The notes: generated from the letters alone by a model not told the origin. A stretch of 64,000 nt of DNA from Faucicola mancuniensis (GCF_046523945.1 NZ_CP171363.1:2418001-2482000); one strand, 5' to 3'; positions 8,335 to 17,852 are shown, counted from the stretch's first letter. Made by a program: numbers and translations.

Positions 8335-8583
8335 ATGCCAACCCTAAATTTACTTGAAGAAAAAATCACAAATTTGCAAAATTCGTTGATTGAGTTGCAA
8401 ACGCAAACGGCTTTTATGGAAAACACGATTGATGTGTTAAACGACATCGTTACCAACCAAAGCCAACAGTTAGCCGACCAACAACGAATGTTGCAGTTGC
8501 TTTATCAAAAATTAAACGCCTTGCCAAATGATAGCCAAATTCAGCCGTTTGATTTGTTCGCAGATAAACCACCGCATTATTAG
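8335..8583 (+). CDS. slyX: SlyX family protein
   Basis: This small 82-residue protein is a predicted coiled coil in its first 60 residues (LLEEKITNLQNSLIELQTQT). It ends in QPFDLFADKPPHY, the proline-tyrosine tail (PPHY) diagnostic of SlyX. The function is not established in the family. It is usually found as a short stand-alone gene. It is divergently arranged with uup across a 52-base gap and followed by a strong hairpin terminator, so it is probably monocistronic. Confidence 0.88.
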   Translation: MPTLNLLEEKITNLQNSLIELQTQTAFMENTIDVLNDIVTNQSQQLADQQRMLQLLYQKLNALPNDSQIQPFDLFADKPPHY

Positions 8584-8587
8584 CCAT

Positions 8588-8617
8588 AAAAAAACCAATT
8601 AAAAAATTGGCTTTTTT
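8588..8617. terminator. Bidirectional terminator after slyX
   Basis: The arms AAAAAAACCAATT and AATTGGCTTTTTT flank a short A-rich loop. The hairpin separates slyX from the convergent esterase gene. Confidence 0.75.
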
Positions 8618-8646
8618 GCAAAAATTTAAACAATATTTTAAAAAAC

Positions 8647-9318
8647 CTACTCAAACAATCCATTTAACCACTTGCCAATCGCTTGAATCTGTGGCAAACA
8701 GACCTGATGTGCCATTGGATAAGTCTGATAAACAGGGACAAACCCTTTTGACAACAGCCACGCAGTCGCCTGCCGTCCTAACACTTCTGGCACGACAGGG
8801 TCATGTGTACCATGACAAACAAAAATCGGCAAATCTTGTCGCACCGATGGGTTAATTTGTAGCGTATCTTTGGTCGCCAAATAAGTGGACAACGCCAACA
8901 AGCCTGCCAACGGCTTATCAAAGCCCAACACCGTCTGATAAGCGACCGCCCCACCCTGCGAAAATCCTGCAATCACAATATTCTCACTTGGCACACCACG
9001 CTCAATTTCTCGCTCAATCAAGGCATGAATACTTTTGGCAGACTGCTCAATCTGAGCCACGTCAATTTTGCGGTCAAGCGTCATCTCAATAATATCATAC
9101 CAAGCGGGCATGACATAGCCACCATTCACCGTCACAGGGATACTCGGGGAATTTGGAAACACAAACCGCACGCCACGCTCGCCTGTCAGTCCAAGCTCTG
9201 GCACAATCGGCTCAAAATCATGTCCATTCGCCCCAAGACCATGCAACCAAATCACAGCACAGTCAAGCGGCAAATTTTTGGGATTAAATTCTACTTCAAT
9301 ACAATCTAACAACGGCAT
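8647..9318 (-). CDS. Alpha/beta hydrolase, carboxylesterase/phospholipase (EstB-type)
   Basis: This 223-residue serine hydrolase belongs to the acyl-protein-thioesterase-like carboxylesterase family. The catalytic triad can be placed. Ser120 is in the nucleophile elbow GFSQGG, Asp173 in CHGTHDPVVP, and His204 in PMAHQVC. The oxyanion region WLHGLGANGHDF is near residues 24-35. No signal peptide is seen, so it is cytosolic. It probably hydrolyses short-chain esters or lysophospholipids, and the substrate cannot be read from sequence. It is encoded on the minus strand, convergent with slyX and followed by the same terminator. Confidence 0.88.
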   Translation of the reverse strand: MPLLDCIEVEFNPKNLPLDCAVIWLHGLGANGHDFEPIVPELGLTGERGVRFVFPNSPSIPVTVNGGYVMPAWYDIIEMTLDRKIDVAQIEQSAKSIHALIEREIERGVPSENIVIAGFSQGGAVAYQTVLGFDKPLAGLLALSTYLATKDTLQINPSVRQDLPIFVCHGTHDPVVPEVLGRQATAWLLSKGFVPVYQTYPMAHQVCLPQIQAIGKWLNGLFE

Positions 9319-9354
9319 TTTTCACCTTTTTTTAATCAAAACAAATTGTTAAAA

Positions 9355-10062
9355 TTATTTAATCAATTGAATCACGCCATTTGCCGTAACAGTAATCGTA
9401 CTTTCCCCTGTTTGAAAATCTTGGCTTGGCATACTAGCGTCAACAACCGCCATTTGTGGCATGGCAAGTGCGTAAGATTTTGAATAACGTTGATAACCAC
9501 CGCCTTCATTAAAATCAAGGCTTACCAACTGATAACCTTTTGCGTTCCATGCAGGTAGTAGGTTTTGGGCTTGTTGTTGAAAGTTTTTTGACGCTTCTGA
9601 CATCAATGCTTGATTGACGGTTTTTTGTTTGGCTTCGGATACCGAAAAATCCAACCCATCTAACTGCATGATATTTTGTAATTCGGCGATTAATTGACTG
9701 GTGGCGACTGTGTCATTACTTTGTAGGTTTAGACTGGCGTTGCCTTGCCAACCGATGATTTTTTGGTTTTTGTCGTATTGCGGATAGGTGTTTTGGTTGC
9801 CTGTTGCGACTTTGACGTTGGGGTATTTTTTGGCGATGATGTTGGCTTGGTTAAGCGTTTCGGTGATACGTTTGGCAAGCTCTACATTGGATTTATTTTG
9901 CAAGGTTTTGGTCATGGTCGCATTGACTTGGTCGTTTTCTACTTTTTGACTGGCGTTTGCAGAAAAGTTAATCAAGTTATAATTAATTGGATTATTGTTC
10001 GCCGTATTGGCGTGAGCGGTCATCGCAAGGGTGGCTATTGCCAAAGTTAATAATTTTTTCAT
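9355..10062 (-). CDS. SIMPL (DUF541) domain periplasmic protein
   Basis: This 235-residue protein has a clear Sec signal peptide (MKKLLTLAIATLAMTAHA). The mature part is of the SIMPL/DUF541 type, with VENDQVNATMTKTLQNK near the N-terminus, a YPQYDKNQKIIGWQGNASLN segment and an ISVTA-like ending (STITVTANGVIQL). SIMPL proteins are periplasmic or outer-membrane-associated and of uncertain function. The gene stands alone, with a GC-poor spacer of about 220 bases upstream before the SRP RNA gene. Confidence 0.85.
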   Translation of the reverse strand: MKKLLTLAIATLAMTAHANTANNNPINYNLINFSANASQKVENDQVNATMTKTLQNKSNVELAKRITETLNQANIIAKKYPNVKVATGNQNTYPQYDKNQKIIGWQGNASLNLQSNDTVATSQLIAELQNIMQLDGLDFSVSEAKQKTVNQALMSEASKNFQQQAQNLLPAWNAKGYQLVSLDFNEGGGYQRYSKSYALAMPQMAVVDASMPSQDFQTGESTITVTANGVIQLIK

Positions 10063-10248
10063 AGTTTTTCCTTTTTTTAAAAGTTTTTAAAATCTGAAAG
10101 TTTGTAAAATCTGTTGGTTGGTTCAAAAAATGATAATAATTATAAAAATTTTTAATCAAATTATCTGTTGAAAAATTGTTATCTATCCATATTTTTACTT
10201 TTAAAAACAAAAACTTATAAAAATATGATAAAAAACAAAAAATAAAAT

Positions 10249-10275
10249 TTGCATTTTGAATAATTTTTGTATAAA
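10249..10275 (+). promoter_or_regulatory. Promoter of the SRP RNA gene
   Basis: A TTGCAT -35 element (10249-10254) and a TATAAA -10 element (10270-10275) are 15 bases apart, about 10 bases upstream of the RNA's paired 5' end. Confidence 0.5.
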
Positions 10276-10285
10276 ATACCATCCT

Positions 10286-10393
<108 letters not shown>

Positions 10394-10460
10394 TCTATTT
10401 TTAACGAATACTTTTTTAAAAATCGCTATATAACACAAATATAAAAGCAATAAAAAAACC

Positions 10461-10489
10461 AAGCCATGATAATTGTCATGGCTTTTTTT
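10461..10489. terminator. Terminator downstream of ffs
   Basis: A nine-base stem (AAGCCATGA/TCATGGCTT) with a six-base loop is followed by seven T's. It sits between ffs and the insertion sequence. Confidence 0.75.
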
Positions 10490-10535
10490 GAATTTGATTT
10501 TTAAAAAAAGTATTATTTATCAATGATTTATATTA

Positions 10536-11435
10536 GACCTCTTTCCAAACCTTAATAGTGATTTGGTATAATACTGATTTTTAGAAAAAACAGCAAAAGC
10601 ATGATACCCGAACAAGCAGAAAAACTCAGTGACGCACAATTTAAACGCTACTTTGGCATCCAAAGAAGTACCTATACTCATATGCTCACCATACTACAAG
10701 AAGCATACAACGAACAACACAAAAAAGGTGGCAGGAAAAATGAAATCAGCCTAGAAAACAAGCTCATGCTGACTTTGAGTTACTACCGAGAATATCGCAC
10801 CCAATTTCACCTAGGGCAAGACTTTGGTATCAGTGAAAGTGCTGTCTGTAAAACCATCAAATGGGTAGAAAGCATACTGATAGCCCACAAAGACTTTGCC
10901 CTACCTAGCAAAAAGGCTTTATGGCAAGACCCAAACCTTGAAACCGTACTGATAGACGCAACCGAAGTACCTTGTGAGCGACCCAAAAAAAGCAACGCAG
11001 GCAATACTCAGGTAAAAAGAAACACCACACCTTAAAAGCACAAATCGTTGTCGATAAAAACAGCAAAAAAATACTTTGTACCCATTTTAGCAAAGGTAAA
11101 ACCCATGACTTTAAACTTTACCAATACTCAAAAATGCGTATAAAGCCTAGTATCTTAATCCAAGTAGATTCGGGCTATCAAGGCATACACAAACACCATG
11201 CCAATAGCAAATTCCCAAAAAAGAAAACCAAGCTTAATCCACTATCTAAAGTTGACAAACAAGCCAATCGAGAATTAGCTTCTGAACGGGTAACCAATGA
11301 ACATGTTATCGGCAAAATCAAACGTTTTAAAATCCTAGCCTGTCGTTATCGTAATCGCAGAAAACGCTTTGGCTTAAGGGTTAATTTGATTTGTGCCATT
11401 TATAATTTCGAGTTGGGTTAGTTTGGAAAGAGGTC
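10536..11435 (+). mobile_element. Complete IS5-family-type insertion sequence, 900 bp
   Basis: Perfect 15-bp terminal inverted repeats GACCTCTTTCCAAAC (10536-10550) and GTTTGGAAAGAGGTC (11421-11435) bound a two-frame DDE transposase. TATTA occurs immediately outside both ends (10531-10535 and 11436-11440), consistent with a short target duplication of 2-5 bases. A TATAAT box lies just inside the left end (10567-10572). The element ends 18 bases before the serine dehydratase ATG, so it separates that gene from any promoter on the other side. Confidence 0.92.
10601..11421 (+). CDS. IS5-type transposase in two frames joined by a probable -1 frameshift at an A7 tract
   Basis: The first frame (10601-11035) carries a helix-turn-helix region (YRTQFHLGQDFGISESAVCK) and the first catalytic Asp in VLIDATEVP. 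At 10985-10991 seven A's allow a -1 shift, after which translation continues as KKQRRQYSGKKKHHTLKAQI. The second frame then supplies the Asp in IQVDSGYQG and the Glu in NEHVIGKIKRF, and stops at 11421. The joined product is about 273 residues and completes a DDE triad. Two-frame transposases that use programmed frameshifting are known in IS5 subgroups. A decayed copy with a one-base loss is the alternative. Confidence 0.85.
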
Positions 11436-11453
11436 TATTAAAAAGGAAATTTA

Positions 11454-12884
11454 ATGATTAGTGTGTTTGATTTGTTTAAAATTGGTATTGGCCCTTCTAG
11501 CTCACATACAGTAGGGCCGATGAAAGCGTCTAACTTGTTTTTGCAAGCCTTGCTTGATAACAATCAGTTGGCACAGGTCAATAGACTACATATCGTGCTA
11601 TACGGCTCGCTTGGGGCGACTGGGCGAGGGCATGGCAGTGATATTGCCGTCATGCTTGGGCTGATGGGCGAACAGCCTCATTTGACCGATGTTAAAACCA
11701 TCGCCCAAAAAATTGACACAATTTATCAAACCAAAACTTTATCATTAAATCATCAAAAAAACATCGCTTTTGACCCTGCAACCGATTTAATTTTAAATGG
11801 GGCAGAATTCTTGCCTTATCACCCCAATGCCTTGATAATTCAAGCGTTTTGCGATGATAATTTGGTGTATGAAAACACTTATTATTCTATCGGTGGTGGT
11901 TTTGTACAGACCCAAAAAGAAGTCAAAAACGAAGTACCAGTCATAGAAAATGTCAAAAAAAGCGTTCCTTATCCATTTCATAATGCCGAACAATTACTCA
12001 AAATTTGTCAAGAAAATAATCTATCCATGGCGGACGTGGTGCGTGCCAATGAACTTGCCAATATTAGCGAACAAGATTTGACTAATGGTTTAAATGCAAT
12101 TTGGCAAGTAATGCAAGACTGCGTGACTAATGGTTGTCAAAATGATGGTATTTTACCGGGTGGGCTAAATGTCAAACGCCGTGCCAAAGCTATTTATCAA
12201 CAATTATCAGGTATTGACAGCCGAAAACTGGTGCATGATTTGTTAAGTGTGATGGATTGGGTCAATCTGTATGCGTTGGCGGTCAATGAAGAAAACGCCA
12301 GTGGCGGACGAGTGGTAACAGCACCGACCAATGGGGCGGCGGGGGTTATTCCTGCGGTCATGCACTATTATCGGGACTTTTGCCAAAGTTATCAGCCAAA
12401 AAAAATTGAAGATTTTTTATTAACAGCGGCGGCGATTGGCATGATTATCAAGGAAAATGCGTCCATCTCTGGGGCAGAAGTCGGCTGTCAAGGCGAGGTC
12501 GGCTCGGCGTGTGCGATGGCAGGGGCAGGGCTGACCCATGTGTTAGGCGGTACGCCAGCCCAATGTGCCAATGCCGCCGAAATTGGCATTGAACATCATC
12601 TTGGCATGACGTGCGACCCGATTGCAGGCTTGGTGCAAGTGCCTTGTATTGAGCGAAATGCGATGGCTTCTATCAAGGCGATTAATGCTTCACGCCTTGC
12701 CCTAAAAGGCGATGGCTCGCATATTGTGTCGTTTGACAAAGTGATTGAAACCATGAAAGAAACAGGGCAAGACATGATGGCAAAATATAAAGAAACCGCA
12801 CTGGGCGGACTTGCCACCCATGTCATGAACAGTCCAAATCAAATCCCTATGCTAGACGTAACGGTCAATTATAGTCAATGCTAA
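11454..12884 (+). CDS. sdaA: L-serine ammonia-lyase (L-serine dehydratase), iron-sulfur type
   Basis: This single-chain enzyme of 476 residues converts L-serine to pyruvate and ammonia with a 4Fe-4S cluster. The N-terminal beta domain starts with the family hallmark SVFDLFKIGIGPSSSHTVGP. The alpha domain carries cluster-ligand cysteines in GCQGEVGSACAM and CDPIAGLVQVPC, and the TAPTNGAAGVIPAV motif. AAGGAAATTT lies just before the ATG. The IS element ends 18 bases upstream, so expression probably depends on IS-borne or read-through transcription. The sdaA symbol is by family, and sdaB is equally defensible. Confidence 0.93.
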   Translation: MISVFDLFKIGIGPSSSHTVGPMKASNLFLQALLDNNQLAQVNRLHIVLYGSLGATGRGHGSDIAVMLGLMGEQPHLTDVKTIAQKIDTIYQTKTLSLNHQKNIAFDPATDLILNGAEFLPYHPNALIIQAFCDDNLVYENTYYSIGGGFVQTQKEVKNEVPVIENVKKSVPYPFHNAEQLLKICQENNLSMADVVRANELANISEQDLTNGLNAIWQVMQDCVTNGCQNDGILPGGLNVKRRAKAIYQQLSGIDSRKLVHDLLSVMDWVNLYALAVNEENASGGRVVTAPTNGAAGVIPAVMHYYRDFCQSYQPKKIEDFLLTAAAIGMIIKENASISGAEVGCQGEVGSACAMAGAGLTHVLGGTPAQCANAAEIGIEHHLGMTCDPIAGLVQVPCIERNAMASIKAINASRLALKGDGSHIVSFDKVIETMKETGQDMMAKYKETALGGLATHVMNSPNQIPMLDVTVNYSQC

Positions 12885-12936
12885 TCTGCTAAATCATTGA
12901 TTTTTATCAATAATGAAATGCTCATTATCATTCCTT

Positions 12937-14631
12937 TTATTCATCGTCTTTATTGTCAATCAGTTGCTGATATTTTCTGGTTAAAGTATTACGCCCCCAC
13001 CCCAACAATTCCGCCGTTTTGCCTTTGTGTTGATTGGTAAAATCTAATGTAGTTTGTAATAGTTGGGTTTCAAACATTGGCAATGCCTGTTGCAAAATTT
13101 CAGGTTTTCCTTGTGCCAAGGCTTGTTTTGTCCAGTTTTTTAACGGTGTTTGCCAATCGGTATTTTCATCATTGACATCATCAGCATTAACAAAATCATT
13201 ATCATAAATAACATCAGTTTTTACATCTTTATCAATCTTGTTATCAACAATTTTGTTATCAAATATGATTTTTTCATTGGTTTTATCAAGCTGATTGTTT
13301 AAATTTTTTTGACTGTTTTGTAAATTATTTTCATTAAAATTATATGTTGAATGAAACTCTAAATTATCAGACAATTGCACTTGTGCCAAAATTTCTGGTG
13401 GCAAGTCGTCAATATGCACGTCATTACCTGTCGCCATCACCATCAGCCATCGGCAAGTATTTTCTAATTGGCGGACATTGCCTTGCCAGCCATAGTTTTG
13501 TAATGCTTGCATGGCATCAGGTTGGATATTTTTGACAGGCAGTTGCATGGATTTTGCGATTTTTTGCATAAAAAAATGGCACAACAACGGAATATCTTCT
13601 TGTCGCTCTCGCAAGGCAGGCAGATTTAGGCGAATGACGTTTAAGCGATAAAACAAATCTTCTCGAAATTTGCCTTGTTTTACCAAATTTTCCAAATCTT
13701 GATGGGTGGCTGCTATAATCCGCACATCTACTTTTATCGGCTTTTGTCCGCCAATACGAAAAAATTCGCCATTGGCAAGTACACGCAAAAGACGAGTTTG
13801 GGTAGATAGGGGCATATCGCCAATTTCGTCCAAAAACAGTGTGCCGCCGTGAGCCTGTTCAAAGCGTCCTTGCCGTGTTGCTGTCGCCCCTGTGAATGCC
13901 CCTTTTTCATGTCCAAACAGCTCCGATTCTATCAAATCATGCGGAATCGCCGCCATGTTCAAGGCGATAAATGGCTTGTTTTTGCGTGGGGAGTGTTCGT
14001 GCAGGGCGTTGGCAATCATCTCTTTGCCAGAGCCTGACTCACCTGTAATCAGCACCGTCATGGCGATGTTTGACAATCGCCCAATCGCGCGAAATACGGT
14101 TTGCATGGCAGGGCTTTTGCCGATAATGCCCGAAATATTAGTATCATCAGCATTGTCATTTTTGACAACATCGCTATTGTCCATAGTCAATATCACATCA
14201 TCATGATTATCCATATCATTTTGATGATTTTTATCCATTTTTTCTACATTATAAGTTAAGGCTTTATTTACCATTCCCAGCATTTCATCAAGGTCAAATG
14301 GCTTTGGCAAATAGTCAAACGCCCCTGTCTGATAGCTATCTACCGCCGATTGCACATCGGAATGGGCGGTCATGACAATGACAGGAATGTTGCCAAATTG
14401 GGTTCTGATTTTTTCGCTCAACGCCAATCCGTCCATCATTGGCATACGAATATCAGTCAAAATTACATTTGGTAACTCATTAATATGATTGATTTTTTCA
14501 AGATTTTTCCAAGCGATTTTGCCATTACCAAAGGTTATCACATCATAGCCCATATCGGACAGACTGTCTTGCAAAATCGTCCGCAATGTGACATCATCAT
14601 CTACTACCCAAATTCGTTGCCCAGCGTTCAT
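12937..14631 (-). CDS. ntrC: Nitrogen regulation response regulator NtrC (GlnG)
   Basis: This 564-residue sigma54-dependent activator of nitrogen-limitation genes has a receiver domain (1-125) with phospho-acceptor Asp60 in ILTDIRMP. The AAA+ domain has GESGSGKE (Walker A), GAFTGA in ELFGHEKGAFTGA and LFLDEIGD. The C-terminal Fis-type helix-turn-helix is KGKTAELLGWGRNTLTRKYQ. It is about 95 residues longer than enteric NtrC because of two Asn/Asp-rich linkers: one between receiver and AAA+, and a longer one before the DNA-binding domain. It lies 48 bases downstream of ntrB in the same operon. Confidence 0.93.
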   Translation of the reverse strand: MNAGQRIWVVDDDVTLRTILQDSLSDMGYDVITFGNGKIAWKNLEKINHINELPNVILTDIRMPMMDGLALSEKIRTQFGNIPVIVMTAHSDVQSAVDSYQTGAFDYLPKPFDLDEMLGMVNKALTYNVEKMDKNHQNDMDNHDDVILTMDNSDVVKNDNADDTNISGIIGKSPAMQTVFRAIGRLSNIAMTVLITGESGSGKEMIANALHEHSPRKNKPFIALNMAAIPHDLIESELFGHEKGAFTGATATRQGRFEQAHGGTLFLDEIGDMPLSTQTRLLRVLANGEFFRIGGQKPIKVDVRIIAATHQDLENLVKQGKFREDLFYRLNVIRLNLPALRERQEDIPLLCHFFMQKIAKSMQLPVKNIQPDAMQALQNYGWQGNVRQLENTCRWLMVMATGNDVHIDDLPPEILAQVQLSDNLEFHSTYNFNENNLQNSQKNLNNQLDKTNEKIIFDNKIVDNKIDKDVKTDVIYDNDFVNADDVNDENTDWQTPLKNWTKQALAQGKPEILQQALPMFETQLLQTTLDFTNQHKGKTAELLGWGRNTLTRKYQQLIDNKDDE

Positions 14632-14679
14632 TGTTTATCCTTGTTAAAAAACATTTAAAAAAAATTAAAGAAAAATTGG

Positions 14680-15876
14680 TTAATTTGGTTTTATTGCTCG
14701 CATTTCAAACGGCAAATAAATGTGAAAAACCGTTTGCCCTTTTTTTGAGGAAACCTTGATTAGCCCTTGATGACGTTGAATAATATCTTGCACCAACGCA
14801 AGCCCAAGCCCTGTGCCATTGGCTCGCCCCGTTACCAACGGATAAAAAATCTGTGGCAACAACGCCTTATCAATCCCCATGCCGTTATCAATCACGCTCA
14901 CTCGCATCACGCTTTTGTGGCGAATCTCGCCAATGGTGAACTGATACTCAATGCGAGTTTGCACACTGATGATCGGATTGTCCACCATCGCTTCATTTTG
15001 AGCGTTAAATAAGGCCTGCACCGCATTGTTAATCAGATTAAAAAAAACTTGTATCAACTGGTCTTTATCCGCAGTGATTTCGGGCAATGACAAATCATAA
15101 TCTTTCACAAAATCAACCGCTTGGTGCTGATTGGCAAGTAACATCAAAACCTGCTCAATCGGCTCATGAATGTTCACTTGTTGCCAATTTGGTAATTTTG
15201 GCGTGCCTAATAATTGGCTTACCAATTCGCTTAAACGTTTGGTTTCACTGCTGATAATATTAAGATAATTTTCAATCTTTTCTAACTGTGGTTTTACAAT
15301 CGGATTATCATCTATTTTTACCAATTTTGGCAAATGGCGTTGTAACAACTGGGTCGCCCCCAAAATCCCCGCCAACGGATTTTTGACTTCGTGTGCCATA
15401 TTGCGTATCATTTGGCGAGTAACGGCGTGTTGGGCTTGTTGCTGTTGCTCTTGTTGAATCAGCGTTTGGCGGTCTTTCGCCCACAGCTCAATCATATAAA
15501 AAAACCTGCCATCTATCTCCATCGGCGACACACCATAATCCATCAACACCGCATGATAAATACCTTGAACCAACACATCATGTTGAATAAAGGCTTGGTA
15601 TAATTGTTTAGCATGGATTAATTGATTTGAAAATTTTTGTTGAAAATTGTCGTCATCATCAACCGCTTTTAAAATATGAAAAATTGATGACTGCAAAATC
15701 TGACTTTGTCCTGAGGATAACACTTGCTCACTGGTCGCATTGCTAAAACAAATGTTAAACGTATCATCAAGAATAATAACACCTGTCAAAAGTTGATTAA
15801 TAAACGAATTTTTGTTAAATTGCTCGGCAAAATTTGGCACAATACTTGGCATAATATTTGACGTAGTATTAGACAT
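14680..15876 (-). CDS. ntrB: Nitrogen regulation sensor histidine kinase NtrB (GlnL)
   Basis: This cytosolic two-component kinase phosphorylates or dephosphorylates NtrC in response to PII. A PAS-like N-terminal region (LLTGVIILDDTFNICFSN) is followed by the phospho-accepting His in RNMAHEVKNPLAGILGATQLL. The N box is DQLIQVFFNLINNAVQAL, and ATP-binding motifs DNGMGI and GTGLGLALVQDI follow. The ATG at 15876 (MSNTTSNIMPS) is preferred over the longer frame from 15960, because the extra 28 residues look unlike the family and GGA lies upstream of the internal ATG. It is transcribed with ntrC, away from rimO. Confidence 0.9.
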   Translation of the reverse strand: MSNTTSNIMPSIVPNFAEQFNKNSFINQLLTGVIILDDTFNICFSNATSEQVLSSGQSQILQSSIFHILKAVDDDDNFQQKFSNQLIHAKQLYQAFIQHDVLVQGIYHAVLMDYGVSPMEIDGRFFYMIELWAKDRQTLIQQEQQQQAQHAVTRQMIRNMAHEVKNPLAGILGATQLLQRHLPKLVKIDDNPIVKPQLEKIENYLNIISSETKRLSELVSQLLGTPKLPNWQQVNIHEPIEQVLMLLANQHQAVDFVKDYDLSLPEITADKDQLIQVFFNLINNAVQALFNAQNEAMVDNPIISVQTRIEYQFTIGEIRHKSVMRVSVIDNGMGIDKALLPQIFYPLVTGRANGTGLGLALVQDIIQRHQGLIKVSSKKGQTVFHIYLPFEMRAIKPN

Positions 15877-16073
15877 AATTATCCAACAAAAAATGATAAA
15901 TCGTGCTTTACAATTTAGCACATTTTGCAAATAAATCAAGCCAACTTTTCGCCCATTCATAAATTTTTGCCTTTGACAATAAAATGGTTTTATAAATTGT
16001 GAAAAAAGGTTAGAATAGTCGGTTTAGCAAGGTTTTTTGCCAATTTTACAAAATTATTTAAGAAGTACAAGCT

Positions 16074-17537
16074 ATGTCAAACCAGCCACAAGTTTTTATT
16101 CCACCCCCAAAAAACGAACCTTATCACCACCAAGCCAACCACAACGAAAACCGTTCAGTTAGCCAAACCGCAAGCCAAATCGGTGATTTACCAAAAAGCA
16201 AGCAAGCCCCAAAAATCGGTTTTGTATCGCTCGGTTGTCCAAAAGCGTTGGTAGATAGTGAACGCATTATCACCGAACTTACTCGTGATGGCTACCAAGT
16301 CGCCAATGACTATGATGGTGCGGATTTGGTCGTGGTGAACACTTGTGGATTTATTGAATCTGCGGTGCAAGAAAGCCTAGATGCGATTGGCGAAGCGATT
16401 ACCAAAAACGGCAAAGTCATCGTAACAGGCTGTCTTGGTAAAGATGCCGAAAAAATCAAAACCATGCACCCTGCTGTGCTTGCGGTTACAGGCGCTCATG
16501 CGTATGATGATGTCATCAATGCCGTCAGCCACCATGTGCCAAAACCGCAAAAACCCAAAAATTACGACCCAAAAATTGACTTAATCAATGACGCAGGCAT
16601 TAAACTGACACCAAAACATTACGCCTATGTCAAAATCTCTGAAGGCTGTAATCATCGCTGTACGTTCTGTATTATTCCGAGCTTGCGTGGCGACTTGGTT
16701 AGCCGTCCGATTGATGACGTGATGAAAGAAGCGTCCGCCCTTGCCAAAGCAGGTGTAAAAGAATTGTTGATTATTTCGCAAGATACGTCTGCGTATGGCG
16801 TTGATTTAAAATATAAAATGACGTTTTGGGACGGAATGCCTTTAAAATCAAAATTTTATGATATGTGCGAAGCGTTAAATCGTCTTGGCATTTGGGTGCG
16901 TTTGCATTACATTTATCCATATCCGCACGTTGATGACGTGGTAAAACTGATGTCAGAAGACAAACTTTTGCCGTATCTTGACATTCCGTTCCAACACGCA
17001 AGCCCAAGTGTGCTAAAAGCGATGAAACGCCCTGCACACAGTGAAAATGTGCTAGAACGCATTAAATTATGGCGCGAAATTTGCCCTGAAATTGTTATTC
17101 GCTCAGCTTTTGTTGTTGGATTTCCAGGGGAAACCGAAGAAGATTTTGAATATTTGCTTGATTGGCTTAAAGAAGCACGCCTTGACCGAGTTGGCTGTTT
17201 TACCTATTCGGAAATTGAAGGGGCAGTTGCCAATGACTTGCCAAATCCTGTGCCAGAAGACGTTAAACAACAGCGTTATGAGCGTTTAATGGCGTTGCAA
17301 CAACAAATTTCTGCTGAAAAATTGCAAGAAAAAGTCGGCAAAACCTTAAAAGTATTGGTTGATGAAATAGATACCGAAGAAAATATTGCGATTTGCCGTA
17401 GTTATGCCGATGCCCCAGAAATTGACGGTCATGTCTATGTTGATAATATTGATAGTAGCGTAAAAGTGGGTGAATTTTTAACCGTTACCATTGATGAAGC
17501 AAGTGAATATGATTTATTCGCAAGTTTTAAGGTTTAA
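16074..17537 (+). CDS. rimO: Ribosomal protein S12 methylthiotransferase RimO
   Basis: This radical-SAM methylthiotransferase modifies an Asp of ribosomal protein S12. The N-terminal UPF0004 domain has the three auxiliary-cluster cysteines (SLGCPKALVDSER, NTCGFIESA, VTGCLG). The radical-SAM CxxxCxxC is CNHRCTFC, and a C-terminal TRAM domain follows (KVLVDEIDTEENIAICRSYA). The SLGCPKALVDSE stretch separates RimO from MiaB. The 487-residue length includes about 45 extra polar residues at the N-terminus (HHQANHNENRSVSQTASQ). No structured role is obvious for them, and an internal start cannot be ruled out. Confidence 0.94.
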   Translation: MSNQPQVFIPPPKNEPYHHQANHNENRSVSQTASQIGDLPKSKQAPKIGFVSLGCPKALVDSERIITELTRDGYQVANDYDGADLVVVNTCGFIESAVQESLDAIGEAITKNGKVIVTGCLGKDAEKIKTMHPAVLAVTGAHAYDDVINAVSHHVPKPQKPKNYDPKIDLINDAGIKLTPKHYAYVKISEGCNHRCTFCIIPSLRGDLVSRPIDDVMKEASALAKAGVKELLIISQDTSAYGVDLKYKMTFWDGMPLKSKFYDMCEALNRLGIWVRLHYIYPYPHVDDVVKLMSEDKLLPYLDIPFQHASPSVLKAMKRPAHSENVLERIKLWREICPEIVIRSAFVVGFPGETEEDFEYLLDWLKEARLDRVGCFTYSEIEGAVANDLPNPVPEDVKQQRYERLMALQQQISAEKLQEKVGKTLKVLVDEIDTEENIAICRSYADAPEIDGHVYVDNIDSSVKVGEFLTVTIDEASEYDLFASFKV

Positions 17538-17540
17538 GTG

Positions 17541-17807
17541 ATGGAAAAAACAGCCTTACTAATTATAGATGTATAAAATGCGTTATTAGATTGAAACCCT
17601 TACAACGCAGAAGTTATGATGTCCGCTATACAAACTTTATTACAAACGGCTCGGCAAAATCAGCAAGAAGTGACTTTTGTGCGACATCAATCAGACAATG
17701 AGCCGTTAAAACCAGACTCGCAAGGCTGGCAGAACGTAAAACTTGCTCATGCTTATCAATATTTGAATATGGATTTGGAGTCAAATTGTAAAGACGGTGA
17801 TTATTAA
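17541..17807 (+). pseudogene. Isochorismatase-family hydrolase remnant
   Basis: From the ATG at 17541 the frame reads MEKTALLIIDV-stop-NALLD-stop-NPYNAEVMMSAIQTLLQ, then VTFVRHQSDNEPLKPDSQGWQ. This is the N-terminal part of an isochorismatase-like cysteine hydrolase (ALLIIDVQNALL, with the first catalytic Asp in IDV). Two in-frame stops (TAA at 17574, TGA at 17592) interrupt it. After GWQ the sequence no longer resembles the family and ends in HAYQYLNMDLESNCKDGDY. More than half of the enzyme, including the catalytic Cys region, is missing. It begins three bases after the rimO stop, so it may once have shared that transcript. Confidence 0.75.
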
Positions 17808-17852
17808 ATTTTTTTGTTATTTGTTATATACTAATTTTTAAAAGGAATAATA

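Noticed and set aside
8607..8855. Plus-strand frame of 82 codons after slyX
   Set aside because: It starts inside a terminator and runs antisense to the esterase gene.
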